Positions 50,001-59,302 of a DNA stretch of 64,000 nt are shown here, in pieces. Under the pieces are notes generated by a model. It worked only from the letters and a program-made list of their open reading frames with translations. It had not been told where the DNA came from and did no database searches. The stretch's first letter is position 1; each line of letters starts with the position of its first letter. The position numbers were made by a program, and so were the translations under genes. Source of the stretch: Aquabacterium sp. CECT 9606 (lineage in GTDB: Bacteria > Pseudomonadota > Gammaproteobacteria > Burkholderiales > Burkholderiaceae_C); assembly GCF_918741295.1 (NCBI RefSeq), contig NZ_CAKKNB010000001.1, forward strand, positions 1,054,001 to 1,118,000. The letters run 5' to 3'.

Positions 50001-51059
50001 ATGATTGACACCTTTTACACAGCCGGCGCGGGCGCCCTCGGAGGCGCTTGGCCCGTGGTCTGGTCCCTGATCAAGATCGTGCTCGTGCTGCTGCCCTTGC
50101 TGCTGTGCGTGGCCTACCTGACCTTGTGGGAGCGCAAGGCCATCGGCTGGTCACAAGTGCGCCCGGGTCCGAACCGCACCGGCCCTGGTGGCTGGCTGCA
50201 ACCCATCGCCGATGCCGTCAAGCTGATCTTCAAGGAGATCATCGTGCCGTCGGCGGCGAACAAGGGCTTGTTCTTCCTCGGCCCCATCATGACCATCATG
50301 CCGGCCCTGGCTGCCTGGGCGGTCGTGCCTTTCGGGCCCGAGGTCGTGCTGGCCGATGTCAACGCTGGCCTGCTGTTCCTGATGGCGATCACCTCCCTGG
50401 AAGTCTACGGCGTGATCATCGCGGGCTGGTCGTCCAACTCCAAGTACGCCTTCCTGGGCGCCATGCGGGCTTCGGCACAAATGGTGTCGTATGAAATCGC
50501 CATGGGCTTTTGCCTGGTGATCGTGCTGATGGTGTCGGGCTCGCTGAACATGAGCGAGATCGTGCTGGGGCAGGACAAGGGCATGTTTGCCAGCCAAGGC
50601 TGGAGCTTCCTGTCATGGAACTGGCTGCCGCTGCTGCCCATCACCATCGTTTACTTCATCTCGGGCCTGGCCGAAACCAACCGCCACCCCTTTGACGTGG
50701 TGGAAGGTGAATCCGAAATCGTGGCGGGCCACATGGTCGAGTATTCGGGCATGTCATTCGCCATGTTCTTCCTGGCCGAGTACGCCAACATGATCCTGGT
50801 GTCGGCCCTGGCCGCCGTCATGTTCTTCGGTGGCTGGCTGGCCCCGGTCCACGCTCTGAATTTCATCCCGGGCTGGATCTGGCTGGGCCTGAAGACCTTC
50901 GTCATCGTGACCATGTTCCTGTGGGTGCGGGCATCGTTCCCCCGCTTCCGTTTTGACCAGATCATGCGTCTGGGCTGGAAGATCTTCATCCCGATCACAC
51001 TCGTGTGGTTGGTGATCGTGGGGATCTGGATCATGTCTCCCTGGAACATCTGGAAGTAA
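50001..51059 (+). CDS. nuoH: NADH-quinone oxidoreductase subunit H
   Basis: A 352-residue membrane subunit at the arm junction that helps form the quinone channel. It has about eight helices and the conserved [19 protein letters not shown] loop and [23 protein letters not shown]. The ATG at 50001 follows GGAGG; the frame back to 49956 overlaps nuoG and is not used. Confidence 0.97.
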   Translation: MIDTFYTAGAGALGGAWPVVWSLIKIVLVLLPLLLCVAYLTLWERKAIGWSQVRPGPNRTGPGGWLQPIADAVKLIFKEIIVPSAANKGLFFLGPIMTIMPALAAWAVVPFGPEVVLADVNAGLLFLMAITSLEVYGVIIAGWSSNSKYAFLGAMRASAQMVSYEIAMGFCLVIVLMVSGSLNMSEIVLGQDKGMFASQGWSFLSWNWLPLLPITIVYFISGLAETNRHPFDVVEGESEIVAGHMVEYSGMSFAMFFLAEYANMILVSALAAVMFFGGWLAPVHALNFIPGWIWLGLKTFVIVTMFLWVRASFPRFRFDQIMRLGWKIFIPITLVWLVIVGIWIMSPWNIWK

Positions 51060-51071
51060 GGGGCCGCCACC

Positions 51072-51569
51072 ATGAGCACCGCAACCTCACTCAAAAGTTT
51101 TGTCTCGAGCTTCTTCCTCGCGGAGATGTTCAAGGGCCTGGCCCTGACCGGACGCCACTTCCTCAAGCCGCACATCACCGTGCAGTTTCCGGAAGAAAAG
51201 ACGCCCATGTCGCCGCGCTTCCGTGGCCTGCACGCCTTGCGCCGTTACGACAACGGCGAGGAGCGCTGCATCGCCTGCAAGCTGTGCGAAGCCGTCTGCC
51301 CGGCCATGGCGATCACCATCGAGTCCGACGTGCGCGATGACGGCACCCGCCGCACCACGCGCTATGACATTGACCTGACCAAGTGCATCTTTTGCGGCTT
51401 CTGCGAAGAAAGCTGCCCGGTCGATTCGATTGTCGAGACGCACATCTTTGAATACCACGGCGAAAAGCGTGGCGATCTGTACTTCACCAAGGACATGCTC
51501 CTGGCCGTCGGCGACCGCTACGAAAAAGAAATCGCAGCCAGCAAGGAGGCGGACGCGAAGTACCGCTGA
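51072..51569 (+). CDS. nuoI: NADH-quinone oxidoreductase subunit I
   Basis: A 165-residue ferredoxin-like subunit with two 4Fe-4S clusters (N6a and N6b). The ligands are C66, C69, C72 and C76 ([11 protein letters not shown]) and C105, C108, C111 and C115 ([11 protein letters not shown]). It passes electrons from NuoG to NuoB. Confidence 0.97.
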   Translation: MSTATSLKSFVSSFFLAEMFKGLALTGRHFLKPHITVQFPEEKTPMSPRFRGLHALRRYDNGEERCIACKLCEAVCPAMAITIESDVRDDGTRRTTRYDIDLTKCIFCGFCEESCPVDSIVETHIFEYHGEKRGDLYFTKDMLLAVGDRYEKEIAASKEADAKYR

Positions 51570-51581
51570 TCCGATAAAGAC

Positions 51582-52226
51582 ATGGACACCTTAACTGCGC
51601 TCTTCTACGTTTTTTCCTTCGTGCTGCTGTTCGCGGCCTTTCGCGTGATCACCGCGAAAAGCCCGGTCAGCGCGGCCCTGCACCTGGTGCTGGCCTTCTT
51701 CAGCGCGTCCTGCATCTGGATGCTCCTGCAAGCCGAGTTCCTGGCCATCGCGCTGGTCCTCGTCTACGTGGGGGCGGTCATGGTGCTGTTCCTCTTCGTG
51801 GTGATGATGCTGGACATCAACATCGATTCGATCCGCCAGGGATTCTGGAAGCACTTCCCGCTGGCAGGCTTGATTGGCGTGGTCATCGCCCTGGAAATGG
51901 CTTTTGTGCTGACCCGTGGCTTCGACCTGGGCTTGCCCAAGGCCTTCCCGCCTGAAGTGGCCAAGTACCCCAACACCAAGGCGTTGGGCATCGAGCTTTA
52001 CACGCACTACCTGTTCCCCGTGCAGATCGCTGCCGTCATCCTGCTGGTGGCCATCATCGCCGCCATCGCGCTGACCCTGCGTCGCCGCAAGGACTCGCAC
52101 TATCAAAACCCGGCCGAGCAGGTCAAAGCCAACAAGGCGGACCGCCTGCGCGTCGTCAAGGTCGATGCCGTGGTTGAAAAGCCTGCGGCTCCCATCGAAT
52201 CCAACCCCGCTGGAGGTCAGGCATGA
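51582..52226 (+). CDS. nuoJ: NADH-quinone oxidoreductase subunit J
   Basis: A 214-residue membrane subunit with five predicted helices and the conserved [19 protein letters not shown] segment (helix 3, which contains the pi-bulge region in structures). The C-terminal tail after about residue 165 is hydrophilic. The stop overlaps nuoK by 4 bases. Confidence 0.95.
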   Translation: MDTLTALFYVFSFVLLFAAFRVITAKSPVSAALHLVLAFFSASCIWMLLQAEFLAIALVLVYVGAVMVLFLFVVMMLDINIDSIRQGFWKHFPLAGLIGVVIALEMAFVLTRGFDLGLPKAFPPEVAKYPNTKALGIELYTHYLFPVQIAAVILLVAIIAAIALTLRRRKDSHYQNPAEQVKANKADRLRVVKVDAVVEKPAAPIESNPAGGQA

Positions 52227-52534
52227 CCGCTGTGACCCTTGGACACTACCTGTCACTGGGCGCGATCTTGTTCGCCATGTCCGTGATCGGCATCTTCCTG
52301 AACCGCAAGAACCTGATCGTGCTGCTGATGGCCATCGAGCTGATGCTGCTGGCGGTCAACATGAATTTCGTCGCGTTCTCCCATTACCTGGGTGACATGG
52401 ACGGGCAGGTTTTCGTGTTCTTCATCTTGACGGTGGCGGCCGCCGAATCGGCGATCGGCCTGGCCATCCTCGTGGTGCTGTTCCGGAACCGACAGTCGAT
52501 CAATGTGGACGAGCTCGACACCCTCAAGGGCTGA
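52223..52534 (+). CDS. nuoK: NADH-quinone oxidoreductase subunit K
   Basis: A 103-residue three-helix subunit related to MrpC. It has conserved Glu residues in helices 2 and 3 within [16 protein letters not shown] and [14 protein letters not shown], needed for the proton path. Confidence 0.96.
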   Translation: MTAVTLGHYLSLGAILFAMSVIGIFLNRKNLIVLLMAIELMLLAVNMNFVAFSHYLGDMDGQVFVFFILTVAAAESAIGLAILVVLFRNRQSINVDELDTLKG

Positions 52535-52561
52535 TCGGCTGGCGCCAGGAGAACCATAACA

Positions 52562-54577
52562 ATGTCAGAGCTCACTCTCAACAACCTGCTGGTCGTGCCT
52601 TTGGCACCGCTGGTGGGGTCGATCGCGGCCGGCCTGTTTGGCAAGGCCGTTGGCCGCCGCGGATCGCACGTGTTGACCATCCTCGGTGTGTTGATCGCCT
52701 TCATCTTCTCGGCCATGATGCTGCAAGCGGTGGTCCAGGATGGCGCGCACTTCAACCAGACGGTCTACGAATGGATGACCCTCGGGTCCTTGAAGATGGA
52801 AGTCGGCTTCATGGTCGACGGCCTCACCGCCATGATGATGTGCGTGGTGACCTTCGTCTCGCTGACGGTGCACCTGTACACCATCGGCTACATGGCAGAG
52901 GACGACGGCTACCAGCGCTTCTTCAGCTACATCTCGCTGTTCACCTTCTCGATGTTGATGCTCGTGATGAGCAACAACCTGCTGCAGCTGTTCTTCGGCT
53001 GGGAAGCGGTGGGCCTGGTGTCCTACCTGCTGATCGGCTTCTGGTTCAAGAAGCCCACGGCCATCTTCGCCAACATGAAGGCCTTCCTGGTCAACCGCGT
53101 GGGTGACTTCGGCTTCATCCTGGGCATTGGCCTGATCGTGGCCTACACCGGCTCGCTCAGCTACACCGAGATCTTCGCCAAGGGCAACGACTTGGCGGCC
53201 CTGACCCTGCCCAAGACCGACTGGTCCTTGATCACGGTCATCTGCATCTGCCTGTTCATCGGCGCGATGGGCAAGTCGGCGCAGTTCCCGCTGCACGTGT
53301 GGCTGCCTGATTCGATGGAAGGCCCGACCCCGATCTCAGCGCTGATCCACGCCGCCACCATGGTGACCGCCGGCATCTTCATGGTCTCGCGCATGTCGCC
53401 GCTGTTTGAGCTGTCGGACGCCGCACTGAACTTCATCCTGGTCATCGGTTCGATCACGGCGCTGTTCATGGGCTTCCTGGGCATCATCCAGAACGACATC
53501 AAGCGCGTGGTCGCGTATTCCACGCTGTCGCAGTTGGGCTACATGACCGTGGCCCTGGGCGCCTCGGCCTACAACGTGGCCGTGTTCCACCTGATGACGC
53601 ACGCCTTCTTCAAGGCCCTGCTGTTTCTTGGCGCCGGTTCCGTGATCATGGGCATGCACCACGACCAGGACATCCGCAACATGGGTGGCCTGTGGAAGTA
53701 CATGAAGATCACCTGGATCACGTCGCTGCTGGGCTCGCTGGCCCTGATCGGCACGCCGTTCTTCTCGGGTTTCTATTCGAAGGACAGCATCATCGAAGCG
53801 GTGCACGCCAGCCACCTGCCGGCTGCGCATTTCGCCTACTACGCCGTGATCATCGGTGTGTTCGTGACGGCCTTCTACAGCTTCCGGATGTACTTCCTGG
53901 TCTTCCACGGCAAGGAACACTTCCACCACAAGCCTTTCCCGGGCGAGCACGATCACCACGACGAACATGACGACCATGGCCATGGCCACGCCCACACGCC
54001 GCACGAATCGCCCTGGGTGGTGACCGTGCCGCTGGTGCTGCTGGCCATTCCTTCGGTCCTGATCGGCTGGTTCACCATTGAGCCCATGCTGTTCGGTGAG
54101 TTCCTCAAGAGCTCAATCTTCGTGAACCATGAGCTGCATCCGGCCATGGAAGAGCTCGCCCACGAGTTCCACGATGCCACCGCCATGGCCGTGCACGGAC
54201 TGAGCACCTTGCCGTTCTGGCTGGCGCTGGGCGGTGTGGTCACGGCCTTCGTGTTCTACATGGTTGCACCGCAGATCCCGGCCTTCTTCGCCCGTGTGCT
54301 GCGCCCGCTGATCGTGATCGGCGAGAACAAATACTTCCTGGACTGGTTCAACGAGAAGGTGCTGGCCGCTGGCGCACGCTTGCTGGGCCGTGGCCTGTGG
54401 AAGGTCGGCGACGAGACCCTGATTGACGGCTTGGCCGTGAACGGCTCGGCCAAGCTGGTCGGCCTCATCAGTTCGCTGGTCCGCCTGTTCCAGACCGGTT
54501 ACCTCTACCACTACGCGCTGGTCATGATCCTGGGGGTGTTCGCCCTCATGACATGGTTCGTGTTCATGCACCATTGA
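52562..54577 (+). CDS. nuoL: NADH-quinone oxidoreductase subunit L
   Basis: A 671-residue antiporter-like subunit at the distal end of the membrane arm, with about 16 helices. The conserved FFGWEAVGLVSYLLIGFW contains the key Glu, and AQFPLHVWLPDSMEGPTPISALIHAATMVTAG the channel Lys/His helix. An unusual His/Asp-rich loop lies at about residues 453-485. The length is at the upper end for bacterial NuoL, fitting the C-terminal lateral helix. Confidence 0.97.
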   Translation: MSELTLNNLLVVPLAPLVGSIAAGLFGKAVGRRGSHVLTILGVLIAFIFSAMMLQAVVQDGAHFNQTVYEWMTLGSLKMEVGFMVDGLTAMMMCVVTFVSLTVHLYTIGYMAEDDGYQRFFSYISLFTFSMLMLVMSNNLLQLFFGWEAVGLVSYLLIGFWFKKPTAIFANMKAFLVNRVGDFGFILGIGLIVAYTGSLSYTEIFAKGNDLAALTLPKTDWSLITVICICLFIGAMGKSAQFPLHVWLPDSMEGPTPISALIHAATMVTAGIFMVSRMSPLFELSDAALNFILVIGSITALFMGFLGIIQNDIKRVVAYSTLSQLGYMTVALGASAYNVAVFHLMTHAFFKALLFLGAGSVIMGMHHDQDIRNMGGLWKYMKITWITSLLGSLALIGTPFFSGFYSKDSIIEAVHASHLPAAHFAYYAVIIGVFVTAFYSFRMYFLVFHGKEHFHHKPFPGEHDHHDEHDDHGHGHAHTPHESPWVVTVPLVLLAIPSVLIGWFTIEPMLFGEFLKSSIFVNHELHPAMEELAHEFHDATAMAVHGLSTLPFWLALGGVVTAFVFYMVAPQIPAFFARVLRPLIVIGENKYFLDWFNEKVLAAGARLLGRGLWKVGDETLIDGLAVNGSAKLVGLISSLVRLFQTGYLYHYALVMILGVFALMTWFVFMHH

Positions 54578-54592
54578 GCGCGGGGCCAGTTC

Positions 54593-56080
54593 ATGCAAAC
54601 AATGTCCAATACCCTTTCTCTGGCCATCTGGATTCCGGTGGCATTCGGGGCCTTGCTGCTGGCCATCGGCCGGCAGGAAAACGCCAAAGTCACCCGCTGG
54701 ATCGCGCTGATCGGCGCCATCGTCGGCTTCCTGGTCACCGTCCCCTTGATGACCGGTTTCGACAACGGCACCGCGGCCATGCAGTTCGTCGAAAAATCGG
54801 CCTGGATCGAGCGCTTCAATGTGTTCTACCACCTGGGGGTCGACGGCATCTCGATGTGGTTCGTGCCCTTGACGGCCTTCATCACCATCATCGTGGTGCT
54901 GGCCGGCTGGCAGGTCATTGAAGACCGACCGCACCAGTATTACGGCGCCTTCCTGATCCTGTCGGGCCTGATGGTCGGTGTGTTCTCGGCCATCGACGGT
55001 CTGCTGTTCTACGTCTTCTTCGAAGCCACGCTGATCCCGATGTACATCATCATCGGCGTGTGGGGGGGACCGCGCCGCGTGTATGCGGCGTTCAAGTTCT
55101 TCCTGTACACGCTGCTTGGCTCGCTGCTGATGCTGATCGCGCTGATCTTCCTGTACTACAAGTCGGGCGGCAGCTTCGACATCCTGACCTGGCACAAGCT
55201 GCCTTTGCCGGCCCTGGCGCAGTCGTTGCTGTTCGGTGCCTTCTTCGCGGCCTTCGCCGTGAAGGTGCCGATGTGGCCGGTGCACACCTGGTTGCCTGAT
55301 GCCCACGTCGAGGCGCCCACGGGTGGCTCGGTCGTGCTGGCCGCGATCATGCTGAAGCTGGGCTGCTATGGCTTCCTGCGCTTCATGCTGCCCATCGTGC
55401 CGGACGCCAGCCGCGAGTTCGCGCCCATCGTGATCACCCTGTCATTGATCGGCGTGATCTACATCGGCCTGGTGGCCATGGTCCAGCAGGACATGAAGAA
55501 ACTGGTGGCGTATTCGTCCATCGCGCACATGGGCTTCGTCACCCTGGGCTTCTTCATCTTCAACGAGCTGGGCATGTCCGGCGGCCTGGTGCAAATGATT
55601 GCCCACGGCTTCGTGTCGGGCGCCATGTTCTTGTCCATCGGTGTGCTGTACGACCGTGTCCACTCGCGTGAGATCGCCAGCTACGGCGGCGTGGTCAACA
55701 CCATGCCCAAGTTCGCGGCCTTCGCCTTGCTGTTCTCGATGGCCAATTGCGGCCTGCCGGGCACCGCGGGTTTCGTCGGCGAATGGATGGTGATCCTGGG
55801 TGCCGTGCAATTCGACTTCCTCATCGGTCTGCTGGCCGCCACCGCGCTGATCTTCGGCGCCGCCTACACGCTGTGGATGTACAAGCGCGTCTACCTGGGC
55901 GATGTGGCCAATGACGATGTGCGCGGCCTGACCGACATCAATGCCCGCGAATTCCTGATCATGGCCATCCTGGCCGTTGCCGTGCTGTGGATGGGCATCC
56001 AGCCCAAGCCCTTCACCGACGCGATGCACGTGTCCGTGACCGAGCTGCTCAAGCACGTTGCACAAAGCAAGTTGAACTAA
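54593..56080 (+). CDS. nuoM: NADH-quinone oxidoreductase subunit M
   Basis: A 495-residue antiporter-like proton-pumping subunit. It has the FFEATLIPMYIIIGVWGG segment with the conserved Glu and KVPMWPVHTWLPDAHVEAPTGGSVVLAAIMLKLG. It starts 15 bases after nuoL; the ATG at 54602 (three codons in) is an alternative start. Confidence 0.97.
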   Translation: MQTMSNTLSLAIWIPVAFGALLLAIGRQENAKVTRWIALIGAIVGFLVTVPLMTGFDNGTAAMQFVEKSAWIERFNVFYHLGVDGISMWFVPLTAFITIIVVLAGWQVIEDRPHQYYGAFLILSGLMVGVFSAIDGLLFYVFFEATLIPMYIIIGVWGGPRRVYAAFKFFLYTLLGSLLMLIALIFLYYKSGGSFDILTWHKLPLPALAQSLLFGAFFAAFAVKVPMWPVHTWLPDAHVEAPTGGSVVLAAIMLKLGCYGFLRFMLPIVPDASREFAPIVITLSLIGVIYIGLVAMVQQDMKKLVAYSSIAHMGFVTLGFFIFNELGMSGGLVQMIAHGFVSGAMFLSIGVLYDRVHSREIASYGGVVNTMPKFAAFALLFSMANCGLPGTAGFVGEWMVILGAVQFDFLIGLLAATALIFGAAYTLWMYKRVYLGDVANDDVRGLTDINAREFLIMAILAVAVLWMGIQPKPFTDAMHVSVTELLKHVAQSKLN

Positions 56081-56095
56081 AGGCCCGAGAACAAC

Positions 56096-57577
56096 ATGAC
56101 ACAACTCAATTGGCTCGTGGTCGCCCCCGAGATCCTGTTGCTGGCCATGGCCTGCGTGGTCGCGCTGGTGGACCTGTTCGTGACGCACCCGCGCCGCCTG
56201 CCGACCTACATTCTCACCATGATCTCGCTGGCCGCCGTGGCTGGCCTGCACCTGGGTGCGCTGGATGCCAGCAGCTCCAGCTACGCCATGCAGCGCATGG
56301 TCGTGACCGACCCGATGGGGCACTTGCTGAGCCTGTGCGCCACCTTGGCCGTGATGGCCAGCCTGGTCTATTCGCAGACCTACGCTGGGGCGAGAGACAT
56401 CCTCAAGGGTGAGCTGTTCACGCTGAGCATGTTCGCCTTGCTGGGCATCTCGATCATGATCATCGGCAACAACTTCCTGACCATCTATTTGGGTCTGGAA
56501 CTGATGTCGCTGTCGTCATACGCACTCGTGGCCTTGCGCCGCGACCATTCGCAATCGACCGAAGCGGCCATGAAGTACTTCGTGCTGGGCGCGCTGGCCA
56601 GCGGCTTCCTGCTGTACGGCCTGTCGATGATGTACGGCGCCACCGGGTCGCTGGATTTGGGCGAGGTCTACAAGGCCACGCTGTCGGGCCAGATCAACAA
56701 ACAGGTGCTGGTCTTTGGCCTGGTGTTCATCGTGTCAGGCCTGGCTTTCAAGCTGGGGGTCGTGCCTTTCCACATGTGGATCCCTGACGTGTACCAGGGT
56801 GCGCCCACGGCCGCCACTTTGATGGTGGCCGGTGCGCCCAAGCTGGCCGCATTTGCGATCACCATCCGCCTGCTGGTGGAAGGCCTGATCAACACGGCCA
56901 CCGATTGGCAACAGATGCTGATGATCCTGGCCGTGGCCTCGATGGCGCTGGGCAACCTGGCGGCCATCGCGCAGACCAACCTCAAGCGCATGCTGGCCTA
57001 TTCGGGCATCGCGCAATTGGGCTTCATGCTGCTGGGCTTCGTGCCGAGCGTGGTATCGGGCAACACCTTGTCGTCCAGCAACGGCTATGGCTCGGCGCTG
57101 TTCTACGTGCTGACCTACGTGCTGACCACCCTGGGCACCTTCGGCATCATCATGTTCCTGTCGCGCCCTGGCTTCGAGGCCGAGCAGGTCTCTGACCTGG
57201 CGGGCTTGAACAAGCGCAGTCCGCAGATGGCCGCCGTGATGGCGATCTTCATGTTCTCGTTGGCGGGCTTGCCGCCCACGGTGGGCTTCTATGCCAAGCT
57301 GGCGGTGCTGCAATCGCTGGTCACCACCAGTTCGGCTTTGCACCTGCAGTTGGCCATCGCCGCGGTGATGCTGTCGCTGGTGGGGGCGTTCTACTACCTG
57401 CGCATCGTCAAGGTCATGTACTTCGACGAGCCCACCGACACCACGCCTGTCACGGCCAATGGCGAGGCCCGTGCCTTGCTGTCCGTCAACGCGATCGCGG
57501 TGCTGGGCCTGGGCATCCTGCCAGGCGGTTTGATGGCCTTGTGCGCCCGCGCCATCACCCAGTCGCTGGCGGGCTGA
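56096..57577 (+). CDS. nuoN: NADH-quinone oxidoreductase subunit N
   Basis: A 493-residue antiporter-like subunit, the last of the 14 nuo genes. Conserved segments are YLGLELMSLSSYALVAL, FKLGVVPFHMWIPDVYQGAPTAATLMVAGAPKLAAFA, and RMLAYSGIAQLGFMLLG. It is followed seven bases later by a DUF2818 gene. Confidence 0.97.
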   Translation: MTQLNWLVVAPEILLLAMACVVALVDLFVTHPRRLPTYILTMISLAAVAGLHLGALDASSSSYAMQRMVVTDPMGHLLSLCATLAVMASLVYSQTYAGARDILKGELFTLSMFALLGISIMIIGNNFLTIYLGLELMSLSSYALVALRRDHSQSTEAAMKYFVLGALASGFLLYGLSMMYGATGSLDLGEVYKATLSGQINKQVLVFGLVFIVSGLAFKLGVVPFHMWIPDVYQGAPTAATLMVAGAPKLAAFAITIRLLVEGLINTATDWQQMLMILAVASMALGNLAAIAQTNLKRMLAYSGIAQLGFMLLGFVPSVVSGNTLSSSNGYGSALFYVLTYVLTTLGTFGIIMFLSRPGFEAEQVSDLAGLNKRSPQMAAVMAIFMFSLAGLPPTVGFYAKLAVLQSLVTTSSALHLQLAIAAVMLSLVGAFYYLRIVKVMYFDEPTDTTPVTANGEARALLSVNAIAVLGLGILPGGLMALCARAITQSLAG

Positions 57578-57583
57578 CCGCGC

Positions 57584-57898
57584 ATGGGCGGTCTGATCCC
57601 AGGCTGGGCGGTGGTCGCCGTGCTGGCGGTGGCCATCCTGGCCGCCAACGCGCCTTTCCTGAACAACCGCCTTTTCCTGGTGGGCCCCCGGCGGGTACCC
57701 AAGTCGCTCTTCGTGCGCTTGCTGGAGATGCTGGTGTATGCCGGCCTGGTCTTTGGCCTGGGGCGGGCCCTTGAGGCGCAGCTGGGTCAGGCCAGTCCGC
57801 AGCGCTGGGAGTTCTACGCCGTGGGCACACTGACCTTCATGACCCTGGCCTTTCCCGGGTTTGTATGGCGTTATTTGCGCCGCAACGCGGTGCACTGA
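57584..57898 (+). CDS. DUF2818 family membrane protein
   Basis: A 104-residue protein with about three hydrophobic helices, matching DUF2818. It is known mainly from Betaproteobacteria, where it sits directly after nuoN. The 7-base spacing and conserved position suggest it is expressed with complex I, possibly as an assembly or accessory factor; that role is inference. Confidence 0.85.
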   Translation: MGGLIPGWAVVAVLAVAILAANAPFLNNRLFLVGPRRVPKSLFVRLLEMLVYAGLVFGLGRALEAQLGQASPQRWEFYAVGTLTFMTLAFPGFVWRYLRRNAVH

Positions 57899-57902
57899 AC
57901 TG

Positions 57903-58502
57903 ATGGATTCCGCCAAGCCCGCTTTCAACGATGACCACCTGCGCGAAGAGACCATCGAATCGCGGCAGGTCTACCAAGGCCACTTCATCGATCTGCGCCG
58001 TGATCGCGTGCGCTTGCCCAATGGCGGTGAAGCAGGGCGAGAGTATGTGGTTCATCCGGGTGCCGTGATGATCGTCGCGATGCTGCCCGATGGCGGCCTG
58101 GTGATGGAGCGGCAATACCGCTATCCCGTGCGCCAGACCATGATCGAGTTTCCCGCTGGCAAGCTGGATGCGGGTGAGGGTGGCCTGAGTTGCGCCCAAC
58201 GTGAGCTGTGGGAAGAAACCGGCTACCGCGCCAAGCGCTGGGCCAAGGCCGGCATCATGCACCCCGTGATCGGCTACGCCACCGAGATCATCGAGATCTG
58301 GTTTGCCGACGACTTGACCTTGGGCGAACGCCACCTGGACGACGGCGAGTTCCTGGACGTGTTCACGGCCACGGCCGAAGAGCTCGACCTGTGGATGCAA
58401 CAGGGTTTGCTGACCGATGCCAAGACCATCGTCGGGATGATGTGGCTCAAGCAATGGCGGGCGGGAGTCTGCCAGTTGGACTGGCAGATCGCCGCCGACT
58501 GA
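57903..58502 (+). CDS. Nudix hydrolase, ADP-ribose pyrophosphatase-like
   Basis: A 199-residue hydrolase of the NudF/ADPRase group. The Nudix box runs GKLDAGEGGLSCAQRELWEETGY, fitting GX5EX7REUXEEXGU, preceded by the family's EFPAGKL. It starts four bases after the DUF2818 stop, probably at the end of the nuo transcript. A role in hydrolysing ADP-ribose or NADH fits the neighbourhood but is not proven. Confidence 0.9.
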   Translation: MDSAKPAFNDDHLREETIESRQVYQGHFIDLRRDRVRLPNGGEAGREYVVHPGAVMIVAMLPDGGLVMERQYRYPVRQTMIEFPAGKLDAGEGGLSCAQRELWEETGYRAKRWAKAGIMHPVIGYATEIIEIWFADDLTLGERHLDDGEFLDVFTATAEELDLWMQQGLLTDAKTIVGMMWLKQWRAGVCQLDWQIAAD

Positions 58503-58511
58503 AGGGCTGTT

Positions 58512-59114
58512 TTATTGACGCTTGGTGCGGCGGCTCAAAGCGGCCACCACGCCCAGACCCAGCAAGGCCAGGGCATAGCTTTCTGGCTCGGGCACGGCAT
58601 TGATGCTGATGTTGTCCAGGCCAACGCTGTTGGCGCTGCCCGTCAGATCAAATGAAAGTGCGACACCGGTGAAGCTGAACGTGGTGGGCGTCCAGACGTC
58701 GTAGCCGGTGCCATTGCTCACCAGGTCGAAGGTGCCCAGCAGCTCGCCCGTCCCGTTGAGACCAGAGTAAGCCTTCACAGCGCCCAAGACGTCAGACGGG
58801 CTGGCGTAGTAAAAAGAGATGGCCCCATTGACGCCGGCTGCCACGTTCATGAACGCCGAGGTGTTCACCACGCCATCCAGTTGCGCCATGGCCACGCCGA
58901 CGGGAGAAGGCGCGCCACTGTAGTAAGTGAAGTCGTTGTCATTGGACAGGCCCAACACGTTGGTGAACGACACGCCGTTGGCGGCGTAGACGTTGTCGAT
59001 GGACTCACCGTATTGCCAGTTTTGCTCGAAGTCCAGAACAACGGTGGAAGCCGAAGCCATGGTGGGGGCGGTGGCGAGCGCAGCGAGGAAAGGGAGGGCG
59101 GTTAACAGCTTCAT
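58512..59114 (-). CDS. PEP-CTERM sorting domain protein
   Basis: A 200-residue exported protein. The signal peptide ends near MASAS (residue 23). A beta-sandwich-like body (starting VVLDFEQNWQYGESIDNVYAANGVSF pattern, about residues 25-50) resembles PEP-CTERM proteins with a carbohydrate-binding-like fold. The C-terminus has VPEPESYA, a hydrophobic helix and RRTKRQ. It converges on the Nudix gene with nine bases between the stops. Confidence 0.9.
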   Translation of the reverse strand: MKLLTALPFLAALATAPTMASASTVVLDFEQNWQYGESIDNVYAANGVSFTNVLGLSNDNDFTYYSGAPSPVGVAMAQLDGVVNTSAFMNVAAGVNGAISFYYASPSDVLGAVKAYSGLNGTGELLGTFDLVSNGTGYDVWTPTTFSFTGVALSFDLTGSANSVGLDNISINAVPEPESYALALLGLGVVAALSRRTKRQ

Positions 59115-59302
59115 TCAGAACTCCAGTGGATGGGTATGCCAATCCAGTCTATGGAGCAATGGCGACAAATTCATGAATGCAGGACCGGGGCAAATGGGAT
59201 CATTCGCCCATGTGTGCCGTCACGGGCACGTCACCATTGATGCCTAACCTTGTCCGGTCTATCGGCGCCTTGCCAAGTCAGATCGAACCAGGAGTAGTCA
59301 GA

